This document shows, one piece after another, positions 16,892-25,773 of a stretch of DNA of 36,737 nt; the first letter of the stretch is position 1, and every line of letters begins with the position of its first letter. The stretch is taken from NCBI GenBank assembly GCA_030037775.1, contig JASHQB010000074.1:1-36737 (forward strand). Reading direction: 5' to 3'. The notes under the pieces were generated by a model. That model saw only the letters and a program-made list of their open reading frames with translations. It had not been told where the DNA came from and did no database searches. This stretch comes from Candidatus Acidiferrales bacterium (GTDB taxonomy: Bacteria > Acidobacteriota > Terriglobia > Acidiferrales > UBA7541). The position numbers and the translations under genes were made by a program.

Positions 16892-17725
16892 CTAAGTTCT
16901 AGCGAAGCGTCGACGAATCAGCGGCACAAACCCCATCAAACCTGAGCCCAGAAGCAGCAGGGTTCCCGGTTCGGGAGTGGAGCTGGTAGGCGGCGTTGTG
17001 ATGATGCCCGAGGTGTTGATGCCGAAAGTCAAGCCAGCCTGATACTGATTGATGTCGACAAAGAACACTTCAAGGCTGTAGGTGCCCGTGCTCAGGGTCA
17101 TCGGAGAGACGCACGTTCCCGCAGTTGAGGCATGCACACCGCCGAGATCGCAAACAACTTGGCCGTTCAGGAAGGCGAAAGCCATGTCATCGGCGCCGAT
17201 ATTGAAGGAAATGGTCTCCGAGGTATGGGCCGGAACGATCAAATTGCCGGAGAGTACCGCGGCTTGGTAGCCATAAGGGTAGCCGTCAGCAACGCCCGTT
17301 CCGTTCGGCGGAAAGAAATTCGAGGGAACGCTGAAGGGCAACGACACGGTGGCGGTGCCGGTTTCCGTGACGTACGGGTTGAGCGACGGATCCCAATAGG
17401 TAATCTCACCGGCGCCTGGACCACTGGTTACGACATTGCCGGGTGCGCCAACCGGATTGTAGCAGCCCGAGGTGCAGCCGTAGGCAGGCGTGTTCAACAC
17501 CGGGAGGCCGTTCGGCCCAAGGTTGTTTTGCACCTCGTTGTTGAAGACACCGTGCGCCAAGTTGTTGGCGTCAGGGTCGTTCCAGGCGATCGTGTAATAA
17601 GTGATCGTCACGCTATTGGCGCTGGCGCGCGGAAGCGCCGCGAAAAACAACACACCGAGAACAAAAGCTCCCATAGCCACGTGGACTGCTGCTCTAGCAA
17701 AACCTGGGTATCGCGTCATATCCAT
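16892..17725 (-). CDS. PEP-CTERM exported protein with fibro-slime-like beta domain
   Basis: A 277-residue protein. A signal peptide (about residues 1-36, ending LPRASANS) leads into a beta-rich domain. The C-terminus is a full PEP-CTERM sorting signal: TPEPGTLLLLGSGLMGFVPL, then the basic RRRFART. Such proteins are processed by an exosortase, which is not in this window. Near residues 185-250 the pattern ADDMAFAFLNGQVVCDLGGVH, then GTYSLEVFFVD, matches the fibro-slime/PA14-like signature (DD...F.NG..V.DLGGVH) seen in surface and matrix proteins. The frame opens further upstream, but ATG at 17725 has AGGAGG 6 nt before it and starts the signal peptide. Its role is probably surface or extracellular; the binding partner is unknown. 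Confidence 0.88.
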   Translation of the reverse strand: MDMTRYPGFARAAVHVAMGAFVLGVLFFAALPRASANSVTITYYTIAWNDPDANNLAHGVFNNEVQNNLGPNGLPVLNTPAYGCTSGCYNPVGAPGNVVTSGPGAGEITYWDPSLNPYVTETGTATVSLPFSVPSNFFPPNGTGVADGYPYGYQAAVLSGNLIVPAHTSETISFNIGADDMAFAFLNGQVVCDLGGVHASTAGTCVSPMTLSTGTYSLEVFFVDINQYQAGLTFGINTSGIITTPPTSSTPEPGTLLLLGSGLMGFVPLIRRRFART

Positions 17726-17797
17726 CTCGCCTCCTGGGTCGGCCAAAGGGTATGGTAACCCGCTTCCCCAGCAGAGGTCAGGCAAGAGGCGTACCAA

Positions 17798-18367
17798 AAT
17801 GCCGCAATGTAGCGAGAAGCGAGCTGAAATCCATCTAAATTGTTTCTGAGTGGGATCTAAGCGGCTAGCTCGCTCAAAACAAGTCGGTAGTTGGCACGTC
17901 TAAACAAACGTGACGCTGGAAGAGCTCCCGCACGGGGGACTCAATTCTCCAACGCCGAAACTGGTGCGATTCTTTGCAGACTACGGGATATGCAACTTTC
18001 CAGCGATGTTTGTGCAACAGTTTGCGCTCGACCGCTCGCGACGCGAAGTCTCACTTTGTTGGGACGGAAGAACGAAATCGAACCTCGGGATGTCGAGGAC
18101 CTAGTCCGAAGAGGCATTGACCGTTGCGCTCATGCCCTGCTGCCGCATCGACATTGCAATCCAACGCGCGCTTGACGCCAAATTAGTGACTCTCAAGGGG
18201 AAGATCGAAAGGGCCTCTTCATGATGCGAACGCCGTGTATCAGGATACCGTTCCCGCCATTCGGTACAGGTCGGCCAATTGCCCCAAAGCTGTCCGCAAG
18301 GACAGTTGTTAGCTCGTACGTGCGGGACTTAGCTTTATGACGCCCAAGCCCGTGGCAGAACGGAACC
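17798..18367. other. Intergenic region, possibly containing decayed coding sequence
   Basis: About 570 bases lie upstream of the ASH-domain gene. Two overlapping plus-strand frames (17891-18175 and 17910-18104) give peptides that I cannot place in a family and that lack good ribosome binding sites. Short runs such as LPHGGLNSPTPKLVRFFADY look protein-like, so a broken gene with frameshifts is possible, but I cannot support a call. No RNA gene or strong hairpin was seen. Confidence 0.35.
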
Positions 18368-19693
18368 TTGCAATCCTATTCGGGCAACGGGTCTTCTGTT
18401 GTTTTAGCTCTCCCTTCGCGGGCTTTTGCGGTTGTGCGCCACGGCCGAGGCACCGCGTTTGCTTTTGTCATTATGCTGATCTCCCTGGTCGCATGCGCAA
18501 ATCGGGCTGCCGCCCAGGACATGGAATTGAGTTCCACCACGATCAACTTTGGCAGCGCCTACGTGACCCTGTCCGTATCTCGCACACTCACCATCAAGAA
18601 CTCCGGTAAGGCGGCGCTCACCCTCTCCAAGGTAACTGTGTCCGGGCCGTTCGCCTTGGGGACGCTCGACGCGCCAAAAACAATCGAGCCGGGCGCAAGC
18701 AGTTCCGCCACGCTTTGGTTCGACCCCAAAAGCGCCGGCAGCGCCAAGGGCACCCTGAGCATCTCCAGCAACGCGTCCACAAAAGCCAGTACTGTCTCGC
18801 TCAGCGGCACGGGGCTCGCTCAGACTTTTACGCTTACACCCTCGTCCATTGATTTTACCGGCGTCGTCGTCGGCTCCACAGCCACGCGCGGCGAAACTCT
18901 CCAGAACACGGGTATAACCAGCATCGACCTCTACAAAACAACCATTTCCGGCACTGGATTTTCGCTGACCGGCATCAGTACGCCTGTCACCATCGCCGCC
19001 GGCAAGAGCATCTCGTTTAGCGTTCGCTTCGAACCGGAGTCAGCCGGAGCCGTCTCCGGCACCGCGACTCTTTTCACGTCGATGGAAGGCTCCGTCAAGC
19101 TGCCGCTGAGCGGCACGGCCGTTGCCTCTTCGCCGGGAACACTGGCCGCGAGCCCTTCAAGCCTCTCTTTCGGCGATGTGGATATCGGCAGTCCCACCAG
19201 CAAGGCCGTTTCCGTGAAAAATACGGGCGGCTCGACCGTATCCGTTTCGTCCATTACCCTGTCGGGCTCGGGCTATGCCACCACGGGCCTATCTACCGGC
19301 GAGAAGATAACGGCGGGGCAGTCGGCGACGCTCACCGTAGTCTTCGCTCCAACAACTGCGTCAACTTCATCAGGCGACATCACAATTACCAGCAACGCCT
19401 CGAACGCAACGCTGACGATCGGCCTCTCCGGCACGGGCGTGCAGCCCTCGCAGCCCTGGGTGACGCTTTCCTGGGTGGCCAGCACTTCGTCAGTCGCCGG
19501 GTACAACGTGTATCGCAGCAGCGTGTCCGGCGGGCCCTACACTCTCTTGCTGAACAGCAGCTTAGTCACTGGCCTCAGTTACACCGACAGTACCGTACAA
19601 GCTGGAGTAACGTATTACTACGTGGTGGCCGCGGTAAGCGCGAGCGGCGCAGAAAGCTCCTACTCGAACCAAGCCAGTGCCACCGTCCCCTGA
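18368..19693 (+). CDS. Exported (possibly lipid-anchored) protein with ASH/choice-of-anchor D repeats and a fibronectin type III domain
   Basis: A 441-residue protein from a TTG start. Its N-terminal hydrophobic stretch ends SLVACAN, a possible lipobox with Cys at about residue 43, or it may be a plain signal peptide ending AAAQ. Three tandem immunoglobulin-like ASH repeats of about 100 residues follow, each opening with a form of LSSTTINFGSAYV and closing with LSGTG (about 52-148, 150-250, 258-355). A fibronectin type III domain (about 360-441) contains VAGYNVYRSSVSGGPYTLL and SYTDSTVQAGVTYYYVVAA. These are adhesive or structural surface modules with no enzyme activity. The start is uncertain, and an internal ATG (about codon 36) would remove most of the export signal. 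Confidence 0.85.
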   Translation: MQSYSGNGSSVVLALPSRAFAVVRHGRGTAFAFVIMLISLVACANRAAAQDMELSSTTINFGSAYVTLSVSRTLTIKNSGKAALTLSKVTVSGPFALGTLDAPKTIEPGASSSATLWFDPKSAGSAKGTLSISSNASTKASTVSLSGTGLAQTFTLTPSSIDFTGVVVGSTATRGETLQNTGITSIDLYKTTISGTGFSLTGISTPVTIAAGKSISFSVRFEPESAGAVSGTATLFTSMEGSVKLPLSGTAVASSPGTLAASPSSLSFGDVDIGSPTSKAVSVKNTGGSTVSVSSITLSGSGYATTGLSTGEKITAGQSATLTVVFAPTTASTSSGDITITSNASNATLTIGLSGTGVQPSQPWVTLSWVASTSSVAGYNVYRSSVSGGPYTLLLNSSLVTGLSYTDSTVQAGVTYYYVVAAVSASGAESSYSNQASATVP

Positions 19694-19932
19694 GTGAATT
19701 GTGTCTTGGTTCTTTGCTCTGCTCACGGAGGGAAAGCAGGTCGCCAGCAGAGAAAAATCGTCACCCACCTGAAGGGGTGGTCACCCGGGATAGGAACGAT
19801 TGAAAACGCAGAGCGGAATTTAGGCTTCGCTTCCCCCTGCCGGCACCGGATTTTCAAGACGTTCAGGTAGCCTCAGCTGACGCCGCAGCGGCAACTCTCC
19901 CGAGAACATAGAAGCCCTTCTCGGATTCTGCG

Positions 19933-21738
19933 CTATTGCTCCGCAATCGTAAGTATCGGACCGGTGCCCGAAGGGCTGATCCTCACAAACGTTGTCGCCG
20001 AAATGACGAAGATCACCCCACCACCGCTGTCGGTGAATTCGCCTGACGGTGGCGGAGTACCGAGCGTCAAAGTGAGCGCTTGAGACTGTGCGGTGAGAAG
20101 CTGACCACCGGCAGAGCTTGAATCAAGGGTGAGGTTAAGCGTGCCGTTTCCGGTAGAGCTGGCGACTCCCGAAACCACCGTTCCGGCGGTTACTGACTGA
20201 TATTGCGGTAAGCCCACAAAGTAGTTTCCACTGATGGAGGAATTACTGAATGTGCCGGTCTCTTGCGCCTCGATAAACCCGCTATTGACGGTGTTGGTGG
20301 TGCCCATCATGAACGCTTCATTGGAATTGATGAGCCAAAAATCCGGCAGGGCGGTAGCGCCGGTCAGGGTGACATTGCCGTTCGCGGTGACCGCATAGCT
20401 GCTGAAGGAACCGCTGAGGGTTCCAATGCCGGCAACCGCTGGATTGATGGTGGACAGGTCAAAGGTCCCGGACGGGCCTGCAGTGTTGAAGGTCATCGGA
20501 CCCGCTTCCACATAACCGTCGCCGGCGGTCGAAGAGAGTCCCGTATCGTAAAGAATCAGCGTGCCGCTCATGTCAGCGGTCGTGAAATTGGTTTTGGCTT
20601 GCTGCATAGCCTGGCCGCTGAGAAGGCCGCTGGAAATCGAATCCGTGGTCATCACCAAAATCTGGCCTGAGGAAACAATGTAGGCCACCTGGTTGCTCAT
20701 CTGTCCTGCCACGGTGACTAGATTGGTAAGGCGTCCGGCCGTGGCCGTCGCCGGAGTCGACGAAATCATGGAAGTGAACGCATTGCCCGGAGAAAACCCC
20801 ACAGTGCTGTCGTTGACATCGATTGTGCCAGTGACGCTTCCACTGTTCACCGTAAAGCCGCCCACTTCGACGGCCCTTGACCCTGCTGGCGCCGCTTGCC
20901 CGACGAGCTGGAATGCGAATGGGCCGCTCAGGCTCGAGACGCCGAATGCCGAGGAGTTCTGCAAGTAGGCTACGCCGGAACCGCGCCGCCCAGTTGTGCC
21001 ATTTGAGTCGTCAAATTCGATCACGTGCAATTTCGTGGCGACACCGCCAACGATCGTCCCGGCGGAGAAGTCAAACGTCTGCGAGCCGAGCGCTGTGGTG
21101 ACGCTGGCTGTGCCCCGATTATCTGCTCCAAGGGTATAGGTGCCCCCGGTGATGGCCACACTCTTTTGCACGCCTGAGGGAAGATTAAGGTCCTCGATTC
21201 CGCCCGTGACGGCTCCTTGGCCATTGACCGAGATACTGCCGATGTATGCGAACTGATCGCCGGTGGCGTCATCGAATCCGCCGACGAGAAATGCGTATTG
21301 GCCGCTCGCTTCCCCGTTATCATTCGAGCTTGTGCTGATGGTGAAGGAATCCGAGTCGGACTTCGAAGTGTCAGCGACGGAAGTGGCGACAAGCGTCGGG
21401 GCGTTATCCGGCGCCGATGGCACGCTCGACGGAGGAGTGTAGGTGACGCTCGTGGTGGTGGCCCCAGTGAGCGAGCCGCATGTTGGCTGGCAGCTCGAGC
21501 CACCTGCATTAATTGCCCACGTGACGCCACTGTTCGAAGAGTCGTTCTGGACGGTAGCATTGAAGGTTAGGGCGGCATCGCCCGGGGCGATACTGCTGAT
21601 CTTGTTCGTGATCGTGACGATGATCGCTGGAGGCGGGGGAGGAGACGAAGTGGAACTACTGCCTGACCCACAGCCGGTCACGAAAATCATGGCGACACCG
21701 CAAATGAGCGCAAGTTGGCCAAACGAAAATCGCTTCAT
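19933..21738 (-). CDS. Putative lipoprotein with Ig-like N-terminal domain, function unknown
   Basis: A 601-residue protein. Residues 1-23 form a lipoprotein signal peptide with lipobox VTGC, followed by a Gly/Ser/Pro linker (GSGSSSTSSPPPPP). Residues about 40-140 resemble a bacterial Ig-like domain with two Cys (SSCQPTCGSLTG). The rest is a repetitive beta-rich array of about 70-90 residue units with patterns such as SGQYAFLVGGFDDATG, LSGPFAFQLVGQ and ISGNYFVGLPQYQ. This is typical of large surface lipoproteins in Acidobacteriota, from memory. There is no catalytic motif. The frame opens 9 codons earlier, but ATG at 21738 has GGGAGGA 6 nt upstream and places the Lys-Arg pair at the N-terminus. 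Confidence 0.85.
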   Translation of the reverse strand: MKRFSFGQLALICGVAMIFVTGCGSGSSSTSSPPPPPAIIVTITNKISSIAPGDAALTFNATVQNDSSNSGVTWAINAGGSSCQPTCGSLTGATTTSVTYTPPSSVPSAPDNAPTLVATSVADTSKSDSDSFTISTSSNDNGEASGQYAFLVGGFDDATGDQFAYIGSISVNGQGAVTGGIEDLNLPSGVQKSVAITGGTYTLGADNRGTASVTTALGSQTFDFSAGTIVGGVATKLHVIEFDDSNGTTGRRGSGVAYLQNSSAFGVSSLSGPFAFQLVGQAAPAGSRAVEVGGFTVNSGSVTGTIDVNDSTVGFSPGNAFTSMISSTPATATAGRLTNLVTVAGQMSNQVAYIVSSGQILVMTTDSISSGLLSGQAMQQAKTNFTTADMSGTLILYDTGLSSTAGDGYVEAGPMTFNTAGPSGTFDLSTINPAVAGIGTLSGSFSSYAVTANGNVTLTGATALPDFWLINSNEAFMMGTTNTVNSGFIEAQETGTFSNSSISGNYFVGLPQYQSVTAGTVVSGVASSTGNGTLNLTLDSSSAGGQLLTAQSQALTLTLGTPPPSGEFTDSGGGVIFVISATTFVRISPSGTGPILTIAEQ

Positions 21739-21765
21739 TGATTTCCTCCCGATCTTTTCCGACAC

Positions 21766-22514
21766 GTTGTCTCTGCAGCGAACCTAACCACGGCCTGAAC
21801 GCAAGACTGGCGTTTACTCGCCCCGTCGCTGAAGACAGGCTTCGATCTTGCAGTAGTACTCTCTTAGTACCACCAAGAGAAACCGAAACAGCGTCTGTCA
21901 TCACGATATCATTGAGCTCCGCGATTGGGTCAGCTAAATTCGGCGAGCAACCCAAAACGTAACGTGTTACTCCGATCGCGCTGTAGCCATAAACACGAGT
22001 TGCACAAGGGGAAGAAATGCCATCGTCTATCCTGCAGCTCCATTTCTGCCCAGAAGGCTTTTCGCTCCCATTTCTGCCACCGGGGCCAAGGTGAGCACGG
22101 TTCCGCACACGCGTGGAAACCAATCCACTACGTCATAAGAGCGACCGGTGCGCTTAGACGATTACGCGCCCCAGCCGCGGCACATCAAATGGCTGCTCGA
22201 TTCCAACCCGGCCATCCATTGGCAGCTGATGAAGGCACCTCACCGATGAAGCCTCTAAAGCGATGGGGGGCGAACGGATGCGCGTTACAACCGATGGGGA
22301 GCCCCACTCCTCGCGCGGCTAATCTCCCGCCCGGCGCTGGGGCGACCTGCCGAAGTGGGATCTTATTACCCTCGACACTCTGGCCGTCTTGATGGGCCTC
22401 GGTCTCCACCCCTCCCGTGCGTCGGTACGAGAATCCTGGCCGTCCAGTTAATTCATCATGTCCAGTGAGGCCCAGGCTTTGTCAAATTCGAGACGCCGAA
22501 AGCTGAGGCGATTG
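21766..22514. other. Long intergenic region, no gene recognised
   Basis: Nearly 750 bases lie between the divergent lipoprotein gene and the TetR operator. Short frames on both strands show no family resemblance or ribosome binding sites. A near-direct repeat of CTCCATTTCTGCC / CTCCCATTTCTGCC lies around 22039-22078. The region may contain degraded coding DNA, but I cannot name it. Confidence 0.4.
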
Positions 22515-22538
22515 TTCTTGAAACGAATGTTTCAAGAA
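22515..22538. promoter_or_regulatory. Perfect 24-bp palindromic operator over the TetR gene promoter
   Basis: Arm TTCTTGAAAC, spacer GAAT, arm GTTTCAAGAA: a perfect 10-bp inverted repeat. It covers a likely -35 (TTGAAA, 22518-22523), with an 18-bp spacer to TAGCAT (22542-22547). Dimeric TetR repressors bind palindromes of this size, and the site ends 15 bases before the TetR start codon, so autoregulation is the natural reading. Confidence 0.8.
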
Positions 22539-22553
22539 TAGTAGCATAGCACG

Positions 22554-23135
22554 GTGAGCCGAACGGCGAATGAAAAGCGGCCGGAGGAGCTGCGGGCTGC
22601 GATCATGCGGTATCTGGTCCGGCACGGCCTGACGGGCCTGTCGCTGCGGCCGCTGGCGAAGGCGGTCGGGGCGAGCCCGCGGGTGCTGCTCTACTACTTC
22701 GGCTCGAAAGAAAAAATGGTGGTCGAGGTGCTGGCGGAGGTGCGGCAACGGCAGCGCGCGAGCTATGCCGGGGTGAAGGCGGCGAGCTTTGCGGAGGAGT
22801 GCCGGAGAGTTTGGAAGCAGATGAGCGCGGACGATTCCGAACCGCTCTTCCGCCTTTTCTTCGAGGCGTACGGAATGGCGCTGCGCCGTCCCGGAGTTTA
22901 CAAAGAGTTCTTGCGTGCGACCATCGAGGACTGGCTGCAACTGATCGCCGAGCCGCTGTGCCGCAAAGGGCATACGCGCCGGTCGGCGCGGGCGTTTGCG
23001 ACGGTGGTCCTCGACGGATTGCGAGGATTTATGCTGGATTATTGCACGACGCATGACCGCAAGCGCGTGGACCGGGCAGTGGATTTATGGCTGGGCGCGC
23101 TCGATGCGATGCGGCCTGAGCGAAAGGAGGCGTAA
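22554..23135 (+). CDS. TetR/AcrR-family transcriptional repressor
   Basis: A 193-residue protein starting at GTG. Residues about 9-58 are the TetR N-terminal HTH: LRAAIMRYLVRHGLTGLSLR, then LAKAVGASPRVLLYYFGSKE, the canonical YYxFxSKE end of the recognition region. The C-terminal helical domain (60-190) would bind an unknown ligand (VWKQMSADDSEPLFRLFFEA, then FATVVLDGLRGFMLDYC). A perfect palindrome covers its promoter, suggesting self-repression. The TAGCAT -10 ends 6 bases before GTG and no ribosome binding site precedes it, so the mRNA may be leaderless. The metallo-beta-lactamase-fold gene starts 5 bases after its stop and is the probable regulated partner. Confidence 0.92.
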   Translation: MSRTANEKRPEELRAAIMRYLVRHGLTGLSLRPLAKAVGASPRVLLYYFGSKEKMVVEVLAEVRQRQRASYAGVKAASFAEECRRVWKQMSADDSEPLFRLFFEAYGMALRRPGVYKEFLRATIEDWLQLIAEPLCRKGHTRRSARAFATVVLDGLRGFMLDYCTTHDRKRVDRAVDLWLGALDAMRPERKEA

Positions 23136-23140
23136 GGATT

Positions 23141-24193
23141 ATGCGCCGGACGGTTTTCAGGAGTGCTTTCAGGACTTCTTCGTGGCCCGTTTCGTGGCTT
23201 GGCGCCTGCATCGGGCTGGCTGTGGCGATGGTGTTTGCGGCCGCGGCCGCGCAGGCGCAACTCGTGCCTGGGACGATGGACGTTCACTGGAATGAAGGCG
23301 CACAGAACTGCAAGGCGAGTCCGCAGCCTCCGCTGCAGGTGCATGCGTACAACGCCCAGACTTATATCCTGCGGGAAAATCTTTGCTCGACGTTCGAGGC
23401 GCCGTTCATGTACCTGCTGATTGGGTCGACGAAGGCGCTGCTGATCGATACGGGCGACGTGGCGGACCCGAACGAGATGCCGCTTGAAAGGACGGTGATG
23501 CAACTGCTCCCCGGAGAGGGAACGGCGAAGCTTGCTTTGCTGGTGGTGCATACGCACCGGCACCTGGACCATCGCGCCGGCGATGGGCAGTTCGCGCGTT
23601 TGGCGAATGTGGAGGTGGTGGGATTTGATATCGACAGCGTGCGACGGTACTACAAGTTCACGGACTGGCCCGGCGGCACGGCGCAGATCGAACTGGGCGG
23701 GCGAACCATTGACGCGATTCCGACGCCCGGGCACAACGAGACGGAGGTGTCGTTTTACGACCGGAATACGGGGCTGTTTTTTTCGGGAGACTTTCTGATG
23801 CCGGGGCGGCTGCTAATCGACGACGCCCGTGCAGATTTGGCGAGCGCGCAAAGAGCGGCGGCGTTTGTGAAGGACCGGCCGGTGAGCTACGTGCTGGGCG
23901 GACACATCGAAATGGATGCCCGCGGCGAGCTGTTTCCGTGGGAATCGCAATACCATCCGCATGAGCGCGCGCTGCCAATGACGAAGGATGATCTGCTGGC
24001 GCTGCCGGCGGCAGTGGGGAGTTTCAACGGGTTCTACACCACGAGCGGCAAGTTCGTAATGATCAATTCGATTCGCATACTCATTGCGCTGGCAGTGCTG
24101 ATGGTGGTGGCGCTCATTGCGATTGGGTTCCTGCTGGTTCGGTTTGTGCGGCGGAGACGCGCGCGGAAGCTGCAAGCGGGGAGCGCGCGATAG
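23141..24193 (+). CDS. Membrane-tethered metallo-beta-lactamase-fold hydrolase
   Basis: A 350-residue protein. An N-terminal signal sequence (to about residue 40, AAAAAQAQ) is followed by an MBL-fold domain with the metal-binding motif H139-x-H141-x-D143-H144 (THRHLDH), His198 in PTPGH, Asp217 in FFSGDF and His255 in LGGHIEMD. That is a full dinuclear zinc set, so hydrolase activity is expected, with the substrate unknown. A C-terminal helix (about 309-334) followed by RFVRRRRARK would anchor it in the inner membrane with the active domain in the periplasm. It begins 5 bases after the TetR stop, and AGGAGG lies at the end of the TetR gene, so it is in the same operon. Detoxification or lactonase-like roles are possible but not shown. 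Confidence 0.92.
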   Translation: MRRTVFRSAFRTSSWPVSWLGACIGLAVAMVFAAAAAQAQLVPGTMDVHWNEGAQNCKASPQPPLQVHAYNAQTYILRENLCSTFEAPFMYLLIGSTKALLIDTGDVADPNEMPLERTVMQLLPGEGTAKLALLVVHTHRHLDHRAGDGQFARLANVEVVGFDIDSVRRYYKFTDWPGGTAQIELGGRTIDAIPTPGHNETEVSFYDRNTGLFFSGDFLMPGRLLIDDARADLASAQRAAAFVKDRPVSYVLGGHIEMDARGELFPWESQYHPHERALPMTKDDLLALPAAVGSFNGFYTTSGKFVMINSIRILIALAVLMVVALIAIGFLLVRFVRRRRARKLQAGSAR

Positions 24194-24272
24194 AAGACAT
24201 TTCTTCTTGGGTACGAGACGCGCGCGTGACCCCGAGGCCTGGCTATATATCGATCCGCATCTCTGAGCTAGG

Positions 24273-25184
24273 ATGGCAGGCGTGAAACGGCGGCGGCTTG
24301 CGGCGATGATGCACGGAACGGCGGTTTGTGCGGTGCTGGTCGGCGCATGCACTGTATCCGCATTCGCGCAAGCGGACTCGGCGCTGATTCATGGGCTGTG
24401 GGTGTGGAAAAGTCCGACGGTGCTGGAAGCGCCGGGCGCCGCGGAGGCGCTGCGGGATTTCTGCAAATCGGAGGGCATCAACGAAGTGTACGTGTCGATC
24501 TCCGCGCAGAGTGAGGCGGGCGAAGAGGAACAACTTGCGCGCATGATCGCACTGCTGCAGGGTGCGAGGATTCGCGTAGAGGCACTGCTCTCAAGCACGG
24601 ACGCCGACGAGCCGGGGAAACACAGAGAAACGCTGCTGGAGCACGCCAGAATCGTGGTGCAATTCAACGCGAGGCATCCGGGCGAGCGATTCGACGGAAT
24701 TCACCTGGATGTGGAGCCGCAACAGCGGCCGGAAAACAAAGGCGCGGGGAATTTGCGATTTCTGCCGGGCTTGGTGGACGCGTTTCGCGAGGTGCGCGGC
24801 ATCGCCGAGCCGGCCGGGATGACGGTGAATGCGGACATTCAGAACAAACTGCTCAAGGGCGATCGGAAAGAACGCCGGATGCTGCTGACGGCGGTGCCGC
24901 GCGTGACGTTGATGATGTACGAGCTCAGCAGTCCGGGAGACGGGGAGAGCGTGGAGCAAATGGCGGACAAAGTGCAGAGGGTCAGCCAGGATTATCTGGC
25001 GATGGCTTACGACGGACTGAGCGGCGAGAATCTGGCGAAGATGGGGATTGCGCTGCGGACTCCGGATTATGGCGAACTGATCGAGCAGATGCTGAAGCGG
25101 CTCGACGAGGCGAACGGCACGAATCCGCATTACCTGGGATGGGCGCGGCACTCTTACAACGATTCTCTGAAGGCGGCGAACTGA
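24273..25184 (+). CDS. Secreted TIM-barrel-like protein, possible glycoside hydrolase
   Basis: A 303-residue protein with a signal peptide (to about residue 33, VSAFAQAD). The mature protein opens with HGLWVWKSPTVLEA, then alternating helices and strands typical of an (alpha/beta)8 barrel. The strand FDGIHLDVEPQ at about residues 146-156 is like the acidic strand-4 motif of GH18-type barrels (DGxxxDxE), with Asp153 and Glu155 as candidate catalytic residues. A later strand reads YLAMAYDGLSG. I do not recognise a named family, and glycosidase activity is inference from the motif alone. It follows the MBL gene by 79 bases on the same strand, with TATATA in the gap, so it may have its own promoter. 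Confidence 0.75.
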   Translation: MAGVKRRRLAAMMHGTAVCAVLVGACTVSAFAQADSALIHGLWVWKSPTVLEAPGAAEALRDFCKSEGINEVYVSISAQSEAGEEEQLARMIALLQGARIRVEALLSSTDADEPGKHRETLLEHARIVVQFNARHPGERFDGIHLDVEPQQRPENKGAGNLRFLPGLVDAFREVRGIAEPAGMTVNADIQNKLLKGDRKERRMLLTAVPRVTLMMYELSSPGDGESVEQMADKVQRVSQDYLAMAYDGLSGENLAKMGIALRTPDYGELIEQMLKRLDEANGTNPHYLGWARHSYNDSLKAAN

Positions 25185-25269
25185 CCCGCCTTGGAGAAGC
25201 AGGATGGCTGCGTTGACACTTCCCGAGCGGTGAGATTACGATCGCTTTCGCGACCAGCGAGCCTTTCCG

Positions 25270-25683
25270 ATGAAGCCTGCAAAACTCTACACGCCCAGAG
25301 AAGCCGCACAAATTCTGGCCGTCAGTTACCCGACGCTGAAGCAGTGGATCTACCACGGCAAAATTCGCACGGTAAAAACGGCCGGAGGACACCACCGCGT
25401 CCCAGAAAAGGAAGTGGACAAATTTCTGTATCGTGCAGGCCAGAAAGGTGAAGTGCACGAACGCAGAACGAACTTTCGGCGCATCAGCGGCCGCAACCAG
25501 CTGGTGGGGCGGGTCATGGACGTTAAAATCAGCGGCTTGATGGCTCAGGTAAGTCTATCGATCGGCGGACAACACATCACCTCCATTATCACGGCAGATG
25601 CGGTTCGCGAAATGCGGCTGAAGAAAGGGCAGACGGTCGCCGCGCTCATCAAGTCGACGGAAGTGATGATCATCTTGCCCTGA
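25270..25683 (+). CDS. HTH (excisionase/MerR-type) regulator with molybdate-binding TOBE/Mop domain
   Basis: A 137-residue two-domain protein. Residues 5-55 match the excisionase-type HTH: LYTPREAAQILAVSYPTLKQ, then IRTVKTAGGHHRVPEKEV. Residues about 70-137 match the Mop/TOBE fold that binds molybdate: RNQLVGRVMDVKISG, HITSIITADAVREM, GQTVAALIKSTEVMI. It would sense cytoplasmic molybdate and control transcription, functionally like ModE but with a different DNA-binding domain. The porin and modA genes follow on the same strand and are the obvious targets, which is inference from position. The ATG at 25270 lacks a strong ribosome binding site. Confidence 0.9.
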   Translation: MKPAKLYTPREAAQILAVSYPTLKQWIYHGKIRTVKTAGGHHRVPEKEVDKFLYRAGQKGEVHERRTNFRRISGRNQLVGRVMDVKISGLMAQVSLSIGGQHITSIITADAVREMRLKKGQTVAALIKSTEVMIILP

Positions 25684-25773
25684 CGCTGTCGCCGCTCGCC
25701 CGCCCTCCTCAAATCCAACCTCTGCGAGACCTATGAAGACTATCGGCCATCACAAGATGTGTAGTTAATCGCT

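Noticed and set aside
17891..18175. Possible small gene or chaperone-like remnant
   Set aside because: A few residues looked Hsp70-like (DVEDLVRRGIDRC), but nothing else supports it and the frames are broken.
19761..19791. Small hairpin CACCC...GGGTG between convergent genes, possible terminator or REP-like element
   Set aside because: It has only 5 strong pairs with an 8-base loop and no T-run, and no second copy was noticed in the window. Too weak to call.
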